DNA of 64,000 nucleotides, taken from the NCBI RefSeq assembly GCF_013386765.1, contig NZ_JACARE010000008.1:42138-106137 (forward strand), read 5' to 3'. Made by a program: the position numbers and the translations under genes. Under the pieces are notes generated by a model, which saw nothing but the letters and a program-made list of their open reading frames with translations, was not told the DNA's origin and made no database searches. Below, piece by piece: positions 40,701 to 50,958 of the stretch (positions within the stretch are counted from its first letter, which is position 1; every line of letters starts with the position of its first letter). The stretch comes from Pseudomonas yamanorum (GTDB lineage: Bacteria > Pseudomonadota > Gammaproteobacteria > Pseudomonadales > Pseudomonadaceae).

Positions 40701-41009
40701 GCCACTGCCGGGACCGCCAAGCTGATCGAGGCTGCCGGCCTGAAAGTGCGTCGCGTGAACAAGGTGACGGAAGGCCGTCCACACGTGGTCGACATGATCA
40801 AGAATGACGAAGTCACTCTGATCATCAACACCACCGAAGGTCGCCAGTCGATCGCGGACTCCTACTCCATTCGTCGTAACGCCTTGCAGCACAAGATCTA
40901 CTGCACCACCACCATTGCTGCTGGCGAAGCTATCTGCGAAGCGCTCAAGTTCGGTCCTGAAAAAACCGTGCGTCGCTTGCAGGATCTACACGCAGGATTG
41001 AAGGCATGA
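37788..41009 (+). CDS. carB: Carbamoyl-phosphate synthase large subunit
   Basis: A 1073-aa synthase made of two homologous ATP-grasp halves. The first begins [20 protein letters not shown] and has [12 protein letters not shown]; the second begins [20 protein letters not shown] and has [13 protein letters not shown]. The C-terminal MGS-like allosteric domain (residues ~935-1073) binds UMP/ornithine-type effectors. The ATG at 37788 gives the same length as the E. coli protein; a TTG five codons earlier is an alternative. It overlaps greA by 4 nt. Confidence 0.98.
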   Translation: MPKRTDIKSILILGAGPIVIGQACEFDYSGAQACKALREEGYRVILVNSNPATIMTDPDMADATYIEPIKWQTVAKIIEKERPDALLPTMGGQTALNCALDLEREGVLEKFGVEMIGANADTIDKAEDRSRFDKAMKSIGLDCPRSGIAHSMEEANAVLERLGFPCIIRPSFTMGGTGGGIAYNREEFEEICARGLDLSPTKELLIDESLIGWKEYEMEVVRDKKDNCIIVCSIENFDPMGVHTGDSITVAPAQTLTDKEYQIMRNASLAVLREIGVETGGSNVQFGICPDTGRMVVIEMNPRVSRSSALASKATGFPIARIAAKLAIGYTLDELQNEITGGATPASFEPSIDYVVTKLPRFAFEKFPKADARLTTQMKSVGEVMAIGRTFQESLQKALRGLEVGVCGLDEKLDLSNPESMSVLKRELTVPGAERIWYVADAFRAGMTVEDIFGMNMIDPWFLVQIEDLIKEEEKVKTLGLSSIDRDLMFRLKRKGFSDMRLAKLLGVTEKNLRTHRHKLDIFPVYKRVDTCAAEFATDTAYMYSTYEEECEAAPSGRDKIMILGGGPNRIGQGIEFDYCCVHAALALREDGYETIMVNCNPETVSTDYDTSDRLYFEPVTLEDVLEICRVEKPKGVIVQYGGQTPLKLARALEAAGVPIIGTSPDAIDRAEDRERFQQMVERLNLRQPPNATVRSEDEAIRAASKIGYPLVVRPSYVLGGRAMEIVYEEDELKRYLRDAVKVSNDSPVLLDHFLNCAIEMDVDAVCDGTDVVIGAIMQHIEQAGVHSGDSACSLPPYSLPAHIQDEMREQVKKMALELGVVGLMNVQLALQGEDIYVIEVNPRASRTVPFVSKCIGVSLAMIAARVMAGKTLKEIGFTKEIIPNFYSVKEAVFPFAKFPGVDPILGPEMKSTGEVMGVGDTFGEAFAKAQMGASEVLPTGGTAFISVRDDDKPLVAGVARDLINLGFEVVATAGTAKLIEAAGLKVRRVNKVTEGRPHVVDMIKNDEVTLIINTTEGRQSIADSYSIRRNALQHKIYCTTTIAAGEAICEALKFGPEKTVRRLQDLHAGLKA

Positions 41010-41482
41010 TCAAATACCCGATGACCGTCCAGGGCGCAAAAGCCCTGGAAGAAGAGCACGCCCACCTGACCAAGGTCGTCCGTCCGAAGCTGAGCCAGGA
41101 CATCGGTACGGCCCGGGAATTGGGTGACCTGAAGGAAAACGCTGAATACCATGCTGCCCGCGAGCAGCAAGGTATGGTCGAGGCGCGGATCCGTGATATC
41201 GAAGGCCGCCTGCAAAACTCGGTGGTTATCGACGTCACGACCATTCCGAAGACCGGCAAGGTGATTTTCGGCACCACCGTGGAAATTGCCAACGTCGAGA
41301 CGGACGAAAGCGTGGTTTACCACATCGTGGGTGAGGACGAGGCCGACTTCAAACTCGGCAAGATCTCCGTCGGTTCGCCGCTGGCCCGCGCCTTGATTGC
41401 CAAGGAAGAGGGTGACGTGGTGGCCGTCAAGACGCCTGGTGGCGTGATCGAGTACGAGATTGTCGAAGTTCGTCACATCTGA
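41006..41482 (+). CDS. greA: Transcription elongation factor GreA
   Basis: A 158-aa factor that rescues backtracked RNA polymerase. The N-terminal coiled coil ([20 protein letters not shown] ... [16 protein letters not shown]) carries the acidic tip residues, and the C-terminal FKBP-like domain follows. Start and carB stop overlap as ATGA, so translation is coupled. Confidence 0.98.
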   Translation: MIKYPMTVQGAKALEEEHAHLTKVVRPKLSQDIGTARELGDLKENAEYHAAREQQGMVEARIRDIEGRLQNSVVIDVTTIPKTGKVIFGTTVEIANVETDESVVYHIVGEDEADFKLGKISVGSPLARALIAKEEGDVVAVKTPGGVIEYEIVEVRHI

Positions 41483-41487
41483 AAGAC

Positions 41488-41510
41488 GGCGCCCGCTTCG
41501 TGCGGGCGCC
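41488..41510 (+). terminator. GC-rich hairpin after greA
   Basis: GGCGCCCGC-TTCGT-GCGGGCGCC, a perfect 9-bp stem, abuts the presumed ATG of the next gene and leaves no room for a Shine-Dalgarno sequence. It has no T-tract. Confidence 0.5.
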
Positions 41511-41915
41511 ATGCTTTGGCAGTTTGCCCAGATGCTTTGGGTTGGCGGCCTATGGCTGTTGCATATTGGTGTACTGCCGGTGCTGGGCCTGATTGGTCTG
41601 GCGCCGTTGCTGATCGATGAGTTCAGCGGATTATTAAGCGCGTTGCTGGTGGGTTTTGCGGCGGCGTGCGTAACGCTTCAGGCGCTGGTGCTGATCAAGG
41701 CCGAAGGCTTGGGGAGTTTGTGGCGGGATATTCGCGGGCAACTGCTGTTGATGGCGCTGTATGCGTGCGCAATGTTTTGCGTGGTACGCATCTTTCTGCC
41801 GGAAGCGTTGCGCTGGCAGCTGTTCAGCTATCTTGTGCTAGGGTTTTCCGGGTTGGTGCTGGTTGTTCAGCCGGTGCCGGGATGGAGTGGCAGGGCGTGC
41901 GAAGCACGCCCGTGA
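41511..41915 (+). CDS. Small inner-membrane protein (DUF4149-like)
   Basis: A 134-aa, four-helix hydrophobic protein (MLWVGGLWLLHIGVLPVLGL, then LLSALLVGFAAACVTLQALV, LLLMALYACAMFCVVRIFL and LFSYLVLGFSGLVLVVQ). Its place between greA and yhbY is the same as that of a conserved Pseudomonas hypothetical gene. The start is uncertain: the ATG at 41511 immediately follows a hairpin and lacks a ribosome-binding site, while a TTG at 41460 inside greA or a later ATG are alternatives. It may be translated by coupling to greA. Function unknown. Confidence 0.7.
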   Translation: MLWQFAQMLWVGGLWLLHIGVLPVLGLIGLAPLLIDEFSGLLSALLVGFAAACVTLQALVLIKAEGLGSLWRDIRGQLLLMALYACAMFCVVRIFLPEALRWQLFSYLVLGFSGLVLVVQPVPGWSGRACEARP

Positions 41916-41923
41916 CCCTTGTT

Positions 41924-42232
41924 TCACTTGAAGCGGTGTACGTTCGACAGTTGCTTGTTGGCGCTGAAGTTCTTGCGATACAGCAGTGCCATCTTGCCGA
42001 TGACCTGAACCAGGTCCGCCTTGCCAACCTTGCACAGTTCTGCAATGGCTGCCAGGCGCGCCTCGCGATCAAGGATGCTGACCTTGATCTTGATCAGCTC
42101 GTGATCGCCCAATGCGCGTTCAAGTTCGGCTAACACACCTTCAGTCAAACCGTTGTCAGCCACAATCAAAACTGGTTTCAGATGGTGGCCAATGGATTTG
42201 TACTGTTTCTTCTGCTCTTGAGTGAGCGGCAT
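41924..42232 (-). CDS. yhbY: Ribosome assembly RNA-binding protein YhbY
   Basis: A 102-aa single CRM (CRS1-YhbY) domain protein: MPLTQEQKKQYKSIGHHLKP, then VADNGLTEGVLAELERAL, ending with the GxxR/K-type loop region (GKMALLYRKN). It associates with pre-50S particles. It is transcribed opposite to its neighbours, divergent from rlmE across ~105 bp. Confidence 0.94.
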   Translation of the reverse strand: MPLTQEQKKQYKSIGHHLKPVLIVADNGLTEGVLAELERALGDHELIKIKVSILDREARLAAIAELCKVGKADLVQVIGKMALLYRKNFSANKQLSNVHRFK

Positions 42233-42337
42233 AATCTGACCCCTGCGTCTGATCTTGTAAAAAGCGGCGGCCAGTTTACCCGAGCGAGTCCGGGACCGCC
42301 CAGTTAATCACGACCCGTTTTATTTTCGAGGTGGCCC

Positions 42338-42988
42338 GTGGCCCGTTCCAAAACTAGCCTTAAGTGGCTGCAAGAGCATTTCAACGATCCTTACGTCAAA
42401 ATGGCGCAAAAGGATGGCTACCGTTCCCGGGCCAGCTACAAGCTGCTGGAGATCCAGGAAAAGGACAAGTTGATCCGTCCTGGCATGAGCGTTATCGACC
42501 TTGGTGCCGCCCCGGGTGGCTGGTCCCAGGTGACCAGTCGTCTGATTGGTGGGCAAGGTCGTTTGATCGCTTCCGATATCCTGGAAATGGACAGCATCCC
42601 GGATGTGACCTTTGTTCATGGTGACTTTACCCAGGATGAAGTGCTGGCACAGATCCTCGAGGCGGTCGGAAATTCGCAGGTAGACCTTGTGATTTCCGAT
42701 ATGGCCCCCAATATGAGTGGATTACCAGCTGTTGATATGCCGCGAGCCATGTTCCTCTGCGAATTGGCACTGGATCTGGCGGGACGGGTACTACGTCCGG
42801 GTGGTGACTTTCTGGTCAAGGTCTTCCAGGGTGAAGGCTTCGACGAGTATCACAAGAACATCCGCAAGCTGTTCGACAAGGTGCAGACACGCAAGCCTGA
42901 CTCTTCCCGGGACAGGTCTCGCGAGCAGTATTTGCTGGGTCGTGGTTTCCGTGGCATTGAAGGCGCTGCCAGTGAAGAGCGTTTTTGA
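42338..42988 (+). CDS. rlmE: 23S rRNA 2'-O-ribose U2552 methyltransferase
   Basis: A 216-aa RrmJ/FtsJ methyltransferase. The SAM motif [14 protein letters not shown] and the catalytic Lys-Asp-Lys-Glu set ([27 protein letters not shown]) are all present. It starts at GTG 42338 ([10 protein letters not shown]). It modifies the A-loop of 50S subunits late in assembly. ftsH lies downstream, the usual arrangement, after a 191-bp gap with no other gene. Confidence 0.96.
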   Translation: MARSKTSLKWLQEHFNDPYVKMAQKDGYRSRASYKLLEIQEKDKLIRPGMSVIDLGAAPGGWSQVTSRLIGGQGRLIASDILEMDSIPDVTFVHGDFTQDEVLAQILEAVGNSQVDLVISDMAPNMSGLPAVDMPRAMFLCELALDLAGRVLRPGGDFLVKVFQGEGFDEYHKNIRKLFDKVQTRKPDSSRDRSREQYLLGRGFRGIEGAASEERF

Positions 42989-43179
42989 GGAATTTGACGG
43001 AGGCGATAGGTTTTTTTATATCGCTTTCGTCACGAAGCTTTACGAATATTGTGTAGTCAAAGTTTCACAAAGGGTTACAGACGGCGCCTGCCAGAGTTGT
43101 AGGTAATGTAGTAAGTTAGGCCGGTGAATATCATGCGAAGCGCGCGCCAGTAGCGGAGCTTGCTTCAGAGGGTAGTTAA

Positions 43180-45099
43180 TTGAACGATATGGCAAAGAAT
43201 CTGATCCTGTGGTTGATCATCGCGGCTGTCCTCGTGACGGTGATGAACAACTTCTCCAGCCCTAACGAGCCGCAGACCCTCAACTATTCCGACTTCATCC
43301 AGCAAGTTAAGGATGGCAAGGTCGAGCGCGTAGCGGTTGATGGCTACGTGATTACCGGCAAGCGCAACGATGGCGACAGCTTCAAGACCATCCGTCCGGC
43401 AATCCAGGACAATGGCCTGATCGGCGACCTGGTGGATAACCACGTGGTCGTTGAAGGCAAGCAGCCTGAGCAGCAGAGCATCTGGACCCAACTGCTGGTA
43501 GCCAGCTTCCCGATACTGGTGATTATCGCCGTGTTCATGTTCTTCATGCGCCAGATGCAAGGTGGTGCGGGAGGCAAGGGCGGGCCGATGAGCTTCGGCA
43601 AGAGCAAGGCACGCCTGCTCTCCGAAGATCAGGTGAAAACCACCCTGGCTGACGTTGCAGGTTGCGACGAAGCCAAGGAAGAAGTGGGCGAACTGGTTGA
43701 ATTCCTGCGCGATCCAGGCAAGTTCCAGCGTTTGGGCGGGCGTATTCCTCGCGGTGTGCTGATGGTTGGCCCGCCAGGTACCGGTAAAACCCTATTGGCC
43801 AAGGCTATTGCGGGCGAAGCCAAAGTGCCTTTCTTCACCATTTCCGGTTCCGACTTCGTCGAAATGTTCGTCGGTGTGGGTGCCAGCCGTGTTCGCGATA
43901 TGTTCGAGCAGGCCAAGAAGCACGCGCCATGCATCATCTTCATCGATGAAATCGACGCCGTTGGTCGCCATCGTGGCGCCGGCATGGGCGGCGGTCATGA
44001 TGAGCGTGAGCAGACCCTTAACCAGTTGCTGGTTGAGATGGACGGCTTTGAAATGAACGACGGCATCATCGTGATCGCCGCAACCAACCGTCCTGACGTA
44101 CTCGACCCTGCGCTGCTGCGTCCGGGCCGTTTCGACCGTCAGGTTGTGGTGGGTCTGCCGGACATCCGCGGCCGTGAACAGATTCTGAAAGTGCACATGC
44201 GCAAAGTGCCGATGGGCGACGACGTGGCTCCGGCCGTGATTGCCCGTGGTACTCCAGGCTTCTCCGGTGCCGACCTTGCCAACCTGGTGAACGAAGCTTC
44301 GCTGTTCGCTGCCCGTACCGGCAAACGCATCGTCGAAATGAAAGAGTTCGAACTGGCGAAAGACAAGATCATGATGGGCGCCGAGCGCAAATCAATGGTC
44401 ATGTCCGAGAAAGAGAAGCAGAACACCGCTTATCACGAAGCCGGTCACGCCATTGTCGGTCGTGTTGTGCCTGAGCATGACCCGGTCTACAAGGTATCGA
44501 TCATTCCTCGTGGTCGGGCGCTGGGCGTTACGATGTTCCTGCCGGAAGAGGATCGCTACAGCCTCTCCAAACGTGCGCTGATCAGCCAGATCTGCTCGCT
44601 GTATGGCGGCCGGATTGCTGAAGAGATGACCCTGGGCTTCGACGGTGTGACTACCGGTGCATCCAACGACATCATGCGTGCGAGCCAGATTGCACGGAAC
44701 ATGGTGACCAAGTGGGGTCTGTCGGAAAAACTCGGCCCTTTGATGTATGCCGAGGAAGAAGGCGAGGTGTTCCTGGGGCGTGGCGGTGGCGGTCAAGCTG
44801 CCAGCTTCTCCGGTGAGACAGCCAAGCTGATCGACTCCGAAGTGCGCAGCATCATTGACCAGTGCTACGGCACGGCCAAGCAGATCCTCACCGATAACCG
44901 TGACAAGCTCGACGCCATGGCTGATGCCCTGATGAAGTACGAGACCATTGATGCCGAGCAGATCGACGACATCATGGCCGGCCGTACGCCTCGTGAGCCT
45001 CGCGATTGGGAAGGTGGTTCGGGTACTTCAGGCACGCCGCCTGTGGTGCAGAACGAGCGCCCTGAAGCCCCGATCGGCGGCCCTGCTGCTGACCATTAA
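43180..45099 (+). CDS. ftsH: ATP-dependent membrane zinc protease FtsH
   Basis: A 639-aa AAA+ protease. Two N-terminal membrane helices flank a small periplasmic domain; the AAA module has GPPGTGKT (~198-205), [13 protein letters not shown] and the SRH arginines; the zinc site is HEAGH (~419-423). It degrades misassembled membrane proteins and regulators such as LpxC and RpoH in relatives. The TTG start at 43180 is chosen because GAGGG lies 8 nt before it; ATG 43189 would be 17 nt away. Confidence 0.98.
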   Translation: MNDMAKNLILWLIIAAVLVTVMNNFSSPNEPQTLNYSDFIQQVKDGKVERVAVDGYVITGKRNDGDSFKTIRPAIQDNGLIGDLVDNHVVVEGKQPEQQSIWTQLLVASFPILVIIAVFMFFMRQMQGGAGGKGGPMSFGKSKARLLSEDQVKTTLADVAGCDEAKEEVGELVEFLRDPGKFQRLGGRIPRGVLMVGPPGTGKTLLAKAIAGEAKVPFFTISGSDFVEMFVGVGASRVRDMFEQAKKHAPCIIFIDEIDAVGRHRGAGMGGGHDEREQTLNQLLVEMDGFEMNDGIIVIAATNRPDVLDPALLRPGRFDRQVVVGLPDIRGREQILKVHMRKVPMGDDVAPAVIARGTPGFSGADLANLVNEASLFAARTGKRIVEMKEFELAKDKIMMGAERKSMVMSEKEKQNTAYHEAGHAIVGRVVPEHDPVYKVSIIPRGRALGVTMFLPEEDRYSLSKRALISQICSLYGGRIAEEMTLGFDGVTTGASNDIMRASQIARNMVTKWGLSEKLGPLMYAEEEGEVFLGRGGGGQAASFSGETAKLIDSEVRSIIDQCYGTAKQILTDNRDKLDAMADALMKYETIDAEQIDDIMAGRTPREPRDWEGGSGTSGTPPVVQNERPEAPIGGPAADH

Positions 45100-45107
45100 G
45101 GTTTGAA

Positions 45108-45959
45108 ATGACTTCTGCGTTGTCCTCGACCCGGTTGCCTTGCGGCAGCCGGGTTCTTGATTTGGCCCGTACACACGTTATGGGCATTCTTAACGTAACC
45201 CCTGATTCCTTTTCCGATGGCGGCCGCTTCAGCCAGCTTGATGCTGCGTTGCGCCATGCGGAAGCGATGGTGGCTGCCGGTGCGACCCTGATTGATGTCG
45301 GTGGCGAATCAACCCGGCCCGGCGCACGCGCAGTGTCTCCCCTGGAGGAGCTGGAGCGGGTTGCGCCGATTGTCGAGCGCATCCACCAAGAGCTGGACGT
45401 GATCATCTCTGTTGACACCTCGACTCCTGCCGTCATGCGCGAAACCGCGCGGCTGGGGGCTGGGTTGATCAACGATGTGCGTTCCCTGCAGCGGGACGGC
45501 GCGCTTGACGCGGCGGCTGCCACGGGGCTGCCGGTTTGCCTGATGCATATGCTCGGTGAGCCGGGCACGATGCAGGACGATCCGCATTACGACAATCTGG
45601 TCGGTGAAGTGAAAGGCTTTCTGGCCGAGCGCATGGCTCAGTGCGCTGCAGTGGGGATAGCTCCCGAGCGGATCATCCTTGATCCGGGGTTTGGCTTTGC
45701 CAAGACCCTGCAGCACAATTTAAGCCTGTTCAAGCATATGGAATCCCTGCATGCCCTTGGTCGCCCCCTGTTGGTCGGGGTTTCGCGCAAGAGCATGATA
45801 GGTCTGGCGTTGAATCGTCCCGTGGGTGAGCGGCTGTATGGCGGCCTGGCACTCGCGGCACTTGCCGTGGTCAAAGGCGCGCGTATCTTGCGCGTGCATG
45901 ACGTGGCCGAGACGGTCGATGTCATGCGAATGATCGCAGCGGTTGAATCAGCCGAATAA
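45108..45959 (+). CDS. folP: Dihydropteroate synthase
   Basis: A 283-aa TIM-barrel enzyme joining p-aminobenzoate to hydroxymethyl-dihydropterin diphosphate in folate synthesis, the sulfonamide target. Signature loops: [34 protein letters not shown] and GVSRKSMIG. It begins 8 nt after ftsH and leads directly into glmM, a standard order. Confidence 0.98.
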   Translation: MTSALSSTRLPCGSRVLDLARTHVMGILNVTPDSFSDGGRFSQLDAALRHAEAMVAAGATLIDVGGESTRPGARAVSPLEELERVAPIVERIHQELDVIISVDTSTPAVMRETARLGAGLINDVRSLQRDGALDAAAATGLPVCLMHMLGEPGTMQDDPHYDNLVGEVKGFLAERMAQCAAVGIAPERIILDPGFGFAKTLQHNLSLFKHMESLHALGRPLLVGVSRKSMIGLALNRPVGERLYGGLALAALAVVKGARILRVHDVAETVDVMRMIAAVESAE

Positions 45960-45975
45960 GAATGATGGAGCACTT

Positions 45976-47313
45976 ATGACTAAAAAATATTTTGGCACCG
46001 ATGGCATCCGCGGTCGGGTCGGCGAATTCCCGATTACCCCAGATTTCATGCTCAAGCTGGGCTGGGCCGCCGGCATGGCGTTCCGCAGCATGGGCGCTTG
46101 CCGCATCCTGGTGGGGAAAGACACCCGTATCTCGGGTTACATGTTTGAGTCTGCGCTGGAGGCAGGTCTTTCCGCTGCCGGTGCTGACGTGATGCTGCTG
46201 GGGCCGATGCCTACGCCGGCGATCGCTTACCTGACGCGTACCTTTCACGCTGAAGCCGGTATCGTGATCAGCGCTTCGCACAATCCTCACGATGACAACG
46301 GCATCAAGTTCTTCTCGGGCCAGGGCACCAAGCTGCCGGACGAGATCGAGCACATGATCGAAGAGCTGCTGGATGCGCCGATGACCGTCGTCGAGTCGAG
46401 CAAGCTGGGCAAGGTGTCGCGGATCAACGATGCTTCTGGCCGTTACATCGAGTTCTGCAAAAGCAGCGTGCCAAGCAGCACCAATTTTGCGGGGCTGAAA
46501 GTTGTCATCGACTGCGCCCATGGTGCGACCTACAAGGTGGCACCGAGTGTGTTCAAGGAGCTTGGCGCAGACGTTACTGTGCTGTCGGCCCAGCCTAACG
46601 GCTTGAACATCAATGACAATTGCGGCTCGACCCATATGGGGCAGCTGCAGGCGGCGGTCCTGGCCGAGCATGCTGACCTGGGCATCGCTTTCGATGGTGA
46701 TGGTGACCGGGTATTGATGGTCGACCACACCGGCGCGATTGTTGATGGCGATGACTTGTTGTTCATTATTGCTCGCGACTTGCACGAGCGTAACAAGCTG
46801 CAAGGCGGTGTCGTTGGCACGTTGATGAGCAATCTCGGCCTGGAGTTGGCCCTGGCAGATCTGGGTATTCCGTTTGTGCGTGCCAATGTCGGTGACCGCT
46901 ACGTGATCGCTGAACTGCTGGAACGCAATTGGCAGGTGGGTGGCGAAAATTCCGGGCATGTGGTCTGCTTCCAGCACACGACTACCGGCGATGCGATCAT
47001 TGCGGCGCTGCAGGTGCTGCTCGCACTGCGTCGTCGCGAAGAAAGCCTGGCCCAGGCGCGTCAGGCGCTGCGCAAGTGCCCGCAGGTGTTGCTGAATGTG
47101 CGCTTCGCGGGCGGTGACAACCCTATCGAACATCCGGCCGTCAAGGAGGCCAGCGAGCGCGTCACTGCGGCGATGGCGGGCCGTGGTCGGGTGTTGCTGC
47201 GCAAGTCGGGCACCGAGCCTTTGGTGCGCGTGATGGTCGAAGGCGAGGACGAAACACAGGTTCGCGGCTATGCCGAAGAGCTGGCAAAACTGGTAACTGA
47301 AGTTTGCGCCTGA
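45976..47313 (+). CDS. glmM: Phosphoglucosamine mutase
   Basis: A 445-aa enzyme converting glucosamine-6-P to glucosamine-1-P for peptidoglycan and LPS. It has the active-site phosphoserine loop [12 protein letters not shown] (~Ser 101), the metal loop DGDGDR, GGENSGH and [10 protein letters not shown]. The ATG at 45976 with GGAG upstream gives the canonical [13 protein letters not shown]; an earlier in-frame start lies inside folP. Confidence 0.98.
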   Translation: MTKKYFGTDGIRGRVGEFPITPDFMLKLGWAAGMAFRSMGACRILVGKDTRISGYMFESALEAGLSAAGADVMLLGPMPTPAIAYLTRTFHAEAGIVISASHNPHDDNGIKFFSGQGTKLPDEIEHMIEELLDAPMTVVESSKLGKVSRINDASGRYIEFCKSSVPSSTNFAGLKVVIDCAHGATYKVAPSVFKELGADVTVLSAQPNGLNINDNCGSTHMGQLQAAVLAEHADLGIAFDGDGDRVLMVDHTGAIVDGDDLLFIIARDLHERNKLQGGVVGTLMSNLGLELALADLGIPFVRANVGDRYVIAELLERNWQVGGENSGHVVCFQHTTTGDAIIAALQVLLALRRREESLAQARQALRKCPQVLLNVRFAGGDNPIEHPAVKEASERVTAAMAGRGRVLLRKSGTEPLVRVMVEGEDETQVRGYAEELAKLVTEVCA

Positions 47314-47379
47314 ATTCGGCTTGCCAGTGATGATGTGGTTGGGTAACATCTGCGCCCACTTTGACCGACGAGGTACAGC

Positions 47380-48135
47380 ATGCGTCGCACGATGGTAGCT
47401 GGTAACTGGAAGATGCACGGTACCCGCGCCAGTGTCGCTGAGCTGATCAACGGCCTTCGTCATTTGGCCTTGCCTGGCGGTGTTGATGTCGCGGTATTCC
47501 CGCCTTGCTTGTATATCAATCAAGTGATTGATGGCTTGAAAGGCAAGTCGATTCAGGTCGGCGCGCAGAACTCTGCGGTGGAATCCATGCAAGGTGCATT
47601 GACCGGTGAGATTGCACCGAGTCAGTTGGTTGATGCGGGTTGTTCCCTGGTGCTTGTTGGGCACTCCGAGCGTCGCCAGATCATGGGCGAGCGTGATGGG
47701 ACACTCAATCGCAAATTCGCGGCGGCACAGGCTTGTGGCTTGATTCCGGTGTTGTGCATAGGGGAGACCCTTGAACAGCGTGAGTCCGGTAAAACTCTTG
47801 AGGTTGTCGGGCGTCAGCTGGGCAGCATCATCGAGGAGCTGGGAGTGGGTGCTTTTGCAAATGCAGTAATTGCTTACGAGCCGGTCTGGGCCATTGGCAC
47901 CGGGCTGACTGCTTCGCCGCAACAGGCGCAGGATGTGCACGCAGCCATCCGCGCGCAGTTGGCGGCAGAGAATTCTGAGGTCGCACGAGGTGTGCGGCTT
48001 CTATACGGCGGCAGCGTGAAGGCGGCCAATGCGGTCGAACTGTTCGGCATGCCGGATATCGATGGGGGGCTCATTGGTGGAGCTTCCCTGAATGCAGATG
48101 AGTTCGGTGCGATTTGTCGCGCCGCGGGAAACTGA
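47380..48135 (+). CDS. tpiA: Triose-phosphate isomerase
   Basis: A 251-aa glycolytic TIM barrel. Catalytic Lys in GNWKMHG, His in GHSERR and Glu in [11 protein letters not shown] are all present, as is the phosphate loop [10 protein letters not shown]. It lies between glmM and secG, as in other pseudomonads. Confidence 0.98.
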   Translation: MRRTMVAGNWKMHGTRASVAELINGLRHLALPGGVDVAVFPPCLYINQVIDGLKGKSIQVGAQNSAVESMQGALTGEIAPSQLVDAGCSLVLVGHSERRQIMGERDGTLNRKFAAAQACGLIPVLCIGETLEQRESGKTLEVVGRQLGSIIEELGVGAFANAVIAYEPVWAIGTGLTASPQQAQDVHAAIRAQLAAENSEVARGVRLLYGGSVKAANAVELFGMPDIDGGLIGGASLNADEFGAICRAAGN

Positions 48136-48139
48136 AAAA

Positions 48140-48523
48140 ATGCTGGAAACAGTCATCGTTGTTTTTCATCTGCTGGGTGCACTGGGCGTAGTTGCTCTGG
48201 TTTTGCTGCAGCAGGGTAAAGGTGCGGACGCTGGTGCGTCTTTCGGGGCAGGTGCTTCAAATACTGTGTTCGGAAGCCAAGGTTCCTCTACCTTTCTTAG
48301 TAAGTTTACTGCTATACTTGCCGCCGGTTTCTTCATAACCAGCTTGGGGTTAGGTTACTTTGCTAAAGAGAAAGCTCATGTGCTGACTCAAGTAGGTCTC
48401 CCAAACCCAGCAGTGTTGGAAGTACCAAAAGCAAAACCGGCTTCTGATGATGTCCCGGTGCTTCAAGAGCAAAAGTCGGCTACTCCAGCGACTGACGTGC
48501 CTCCAGCTCAAGAGCAGAAGTAA
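48140..48523 (+). CDS. secG: Preprotein translocase subunit SecG
   Basis: A 127-aa inner-membrane protein with two helices ([20 protein letters not shown] and [19 protein letters not shown]) around the conserved loop [21 protein letters not shown] hydrophilic C-terminal tail of ~50 residues is longer than in E. coli SecG. It begins 4 nt after tpiA and is followed by tRNA-Leu. Confidence 0.96.
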   Translation: MLETVIVVFHLLGALGVVALVLLQQGKGADAGASFGAGASNTVFGSQGSSTFLSKFTAILAAGFFITSLGLGYFAKEKAHVLTQVGLPNPAVLEVPKAKPASDDVPVLQEQKSATPATDVPPAQEQK

Positions 48524-48544
48524 GAAGGTTGTAAACGCTGTATT

Positions 48545-48630
48545 GCCGAGGTGGTGGAATTGGTAGACACGCAACCTTGAGGTGGTTGTGCCCATAGGGT
48601 GTAGGGGTTCGAGTCCCCTTCTCGGTACCA
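48545..48630 (+). tRNA. tRNA-Leu (anticodon GAG)
   Basis: An 86-nt class II tRNA. The anticodon arm CAACC-TTGAGGT-GGTTG gives anticodon GAG; a long variable arm, the T arm with GGTTCGAGTCC and encoded CCA are present. It lies 21 nt after secG. Confidence 0.96.
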
Positions 48631-48726
48631 ATTATCAGGAGAGCCCGCTGTTGCGGGCTTTCTTGTAGGTGGAAGGTTACATTGACCCTGTAAGGGATCG
48701 GTCGTATACTTCCGCCCCAGCTTTGT

Positions 48727-48803
<77 letters not shown>

Positions 48804-48813
48804 GTTTTAGCGG

Positions 48814-48835
48814 AGCCCCTTTTAAGGGGCTTTTT
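48814..48835 (+). terminator. Terminator after tRNA-fMet
   Basis: AGCCCCTT-TT-AAGGGGCT followed by TTTT, 10 nt past the tRNA. Confidence 0.9.
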
Positions 48836-48880
48836 GTTAGCTGGACACTTTCAACGCCGCTGTTCGACGGCGTTTCAAGG

Positions 48881-48903
48881 ATGGGCGTTTCGCCCATTTT
48901 TTT
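48881..48903 (+). terminator. Second terminator/attenuator before rimP
   Basis: ATGGGCG-TTT-CGCCCAT followed by a run of T. With the hairpin at 48814-48835 this makes tandem terminators between the tRNA and rimP, so NusA could govern read-through into its own operon. Confidence 0.75.
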
Positions 48904-48943
48904 ATTTTGCACAGCATGCACATACATGCACGAGGGGGTTCAG

Positions 48944-49402
48944 GTGTCGAGCAAGCTAGAAGAGTTGCAGGCCTTGTTGGCCCCGGTGGTCGTGGCCCTA
49001 GGCTATGAATGCTGGGGTATTGAGTTTTCGGCTCAAGGTCGCCACTCAATGTTGCGCGTTTATATCGATAAAGAGGGCGGCGTGCTGGTGGACGATTGTG
49101 CCATTGTCAGCCGTCAGATCAGCGGTGTCCTGGATGTTGAAGATCCGATCTCCGTTGAATACACCCTCGAAGTTTCCTCGCCTGGCATGGAACGCCCACT
49201 GTTCACTATTGATCAGTTTGCAAAATTTGCCGGTGAACAAGTGAAGATCAAGCTGCGCTCTCCCTTTGAAGGGCGACGCAACTTTCAGGGCCTTCTGCGC
49301 GGTGTAGAAGAACAGGACGTCGTGGTGCAGGTAGAAGACCATGAGTTCCTGTTGCCGATCGATATGATCGACAAGGCCAACATTATTCCCAGTTTTGACT
49401 GA
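48944..49402 (+). CDS. rimP: Ribosome maturation factor RimP
   Basis: A 152-aa 30S assembly factor with an N-terminal alpha/beta domain ([20 protein letters not shown]) and C-terminal SH3-like domain. The start is GTG 48944 with GAGGGGG upstream; a longer frame from 48881 would start inside a terminator hairpin. First gene of the rimP-nusA-infB operon. Confidence 0.95.
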   Translation: MSSKLEELQALLAPVVVALGYECWGIEFSAQGRHSMLRVYIDKEGGVLVDDCAIVSRQISGVLDVEDPISVEYTLEVSSPGMERPLFTIDQFAKFAGEQVKIKLRSPFEGRRNFQGLLRGVEEQDVVVQVEDHEFLLPIDMIDKANIIPSFD

Positions 49403-49449
49403 GACGCGGATCCCGCGGATCCAATGGCTTGCGAAAGGCGAGGCGTACG

Positions 49450-50931
49450 ATGAGCAAAGAAGTACTGCTGGTTGTTGAGTCGGTATCCAATGAAAAGGGC
49501 GTACCGGCAAACGTGATTTTTGAAGCGCTGGAGCTGGCCCTGGCCACTGCTACCAAAAAGCGTTTTGAAGACGAAGTTGATCTGCGTGTGGAAATCAACC
49601 GCCACACCGGTGCCTACGAGACTTTCCGTCGCTGGACGGTCGTCGAAGAAGCCGATCTTGATGATCCGGCCATCGAAACCTGGCCGAGCAAGGTTGCTGA
49701 AACGCATCCTGGCGCCCAGGTCGGTGATGTCGTCGAAGAAAAGATTGAATCCATCGAGTTCGGCCGCATCGCTGCACAGACTGCCAAGCAAGTCATCGTG
49801 CAGAAGGTCCGCGAAGCCGAACGCGCTCAAGTCGTTGACGCCTATCGCGAGCGCCTGGGGGAAATCATCTCCGGCACCGTGAAAAAAGTCACCCGCGACA
49901 ACGTGATCGTCGACCTGGGCAACAACGCTGAAGCGTTGCTGGCTCGCGAAGACATCATTTCCCGCGAAACTTTCCGGGTTGGCGTGCGTTTGCGTGCGCT
50001 GCTCAAGGAAATCCGCACCGAGAACCGCGGCCCACAGCTGATCCTGTCGCGTACCGCGCCGGAAATGCTGATTGAGTTGTTCCGCATCGAAGTGCCGGAA
50101 ATTGCCGAAGGCCTGATCGAAGTCATGGCTGCGTCCCGCGATCCGGGTTCGCGCGCCAAGATCGCGGTCCGCTCCAAGGACAAACGCATCGACCCGCAAG
50201 GCGCTTGCATTGGTATGCGCGGTTCGCGCGTCCAGGCAGTGTCGGGCGAATTGGGCGGTGAGCGTGTGGACATCGTCCTGTGGGACGATAACCCGGCGCA
50301 GTTCGTGATCAACGCAATGTCGCCTGCTGAAGTGGCGGCAATTATCGTTGACGAGGATGCCCATGCAATGGACATCGCCGTTGGCGCAGACAATCTGGCT
50401 CAGGCCATCGGTCGCGGTGGTCAGAACGTACGTTTGGCCAGCCAGTTGACCGGCTGGACCCTGAACGTGATGACCGAATCGGACATCCAGGCTAAGCAGC
50501 AAGCAGAAACCGGTGACATCCTGCGCAACTTCATCGACGAGCTGGAAGTCGACGAAGACCTGGCACAGGTGCTGGTAGATGAAGGCTTCACCAGCCTGGA
50601 AGAGATTGCCTACGTACCGTTGGAAGAAATGCTCAACATCGACGGCTTTGACGAAGACACCGTCAACGAGCTTCGCGCTCGGGCCAAGGATCGTTTGTTG
50701 ACTAAAGCCATCGCTACTGAGGAAAAGCTGGCAGACGCCCATCCGGCCGAAGACCTGCTCTCGCTTGAGGGTATGGACAAGGATTTGGCGATGGAACTGG
50801 CGGTGCGCGGCGTAATTACCCGCGAAGACCTGGCCGAGCAGTCTATTGACGACCTGCTCGACATCGACGGCATTGACGATGATCGTGCCGGCAAGTTGAT
50901 CATGGCCGCCCGAGCCCATTGGTTCGAGTAA
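49450..50931 (+). CDS. nusA: Transcription termination/antitermination factor NusA
   Basis: A 493-aa factor: N-terminal RNA-polymerase-binding domain, S1 domain ([20 protein letters not shown]), two KH domains ([18 protein letters not shown] and [15 protein letters not shown]) and two C-terminal acidic repeats, each with the helix-hairpin-helix form ([18 protein letters not shown] and [18 protein letters not shown]). The ATG at 49450 gives [10 protein letters not shown]. Confidence 0.98.
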   Translation: MSKEVLLVVESVSNEKGVPANVIFEALELALATATKKRFEDEVDLRVEINRHTGAYETFRRWTVVEEADLDDPAIETWPSKVAETHPGAQVGDVVEEKIESIEFGRIAAQTAKQVIVQKVREAERAQVVDAYRERLGEIISGTVKKVTRDNVIVDLGNNAEALLAREDIISRETFRVGVRLRALLKEIRTENRGPQLILSRTAPEMLIELFRIEVPEIAEGLIEVMAASRDPGSRAKIAVRSKDKRIDPQGACIGMRGSRVQAVSGELGGERVDIVLWDDNPAQFVINAMSPAEVAAIIVDEDAHAMDIAVGADNLAQAIGRGGQNVRLASQLTGWTLNVMTESDIQAKQQAETGDILRNFIDELEVDEDLAQVLVDEGFTSLEEIAYVPLEEMLNIDGFDEDTVNELRARAKDRLLTKAIATEEKLADAHPAEDLLSLEGMDKDLAMELAVRGVITREDLAEQSIDDLLDIDGIDDDRAGKLIMAARAHWFE

Positions 50932-50958
50932 TTAGGCGCGGCCTGAGGAGAGAAGTGC

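Noticed and set aside
37743..40892. 1049-codon open frame antisense to carB
   Set aside because: It mirrors the codon bias of carB, shows no protein family and has no credible ribosome site.
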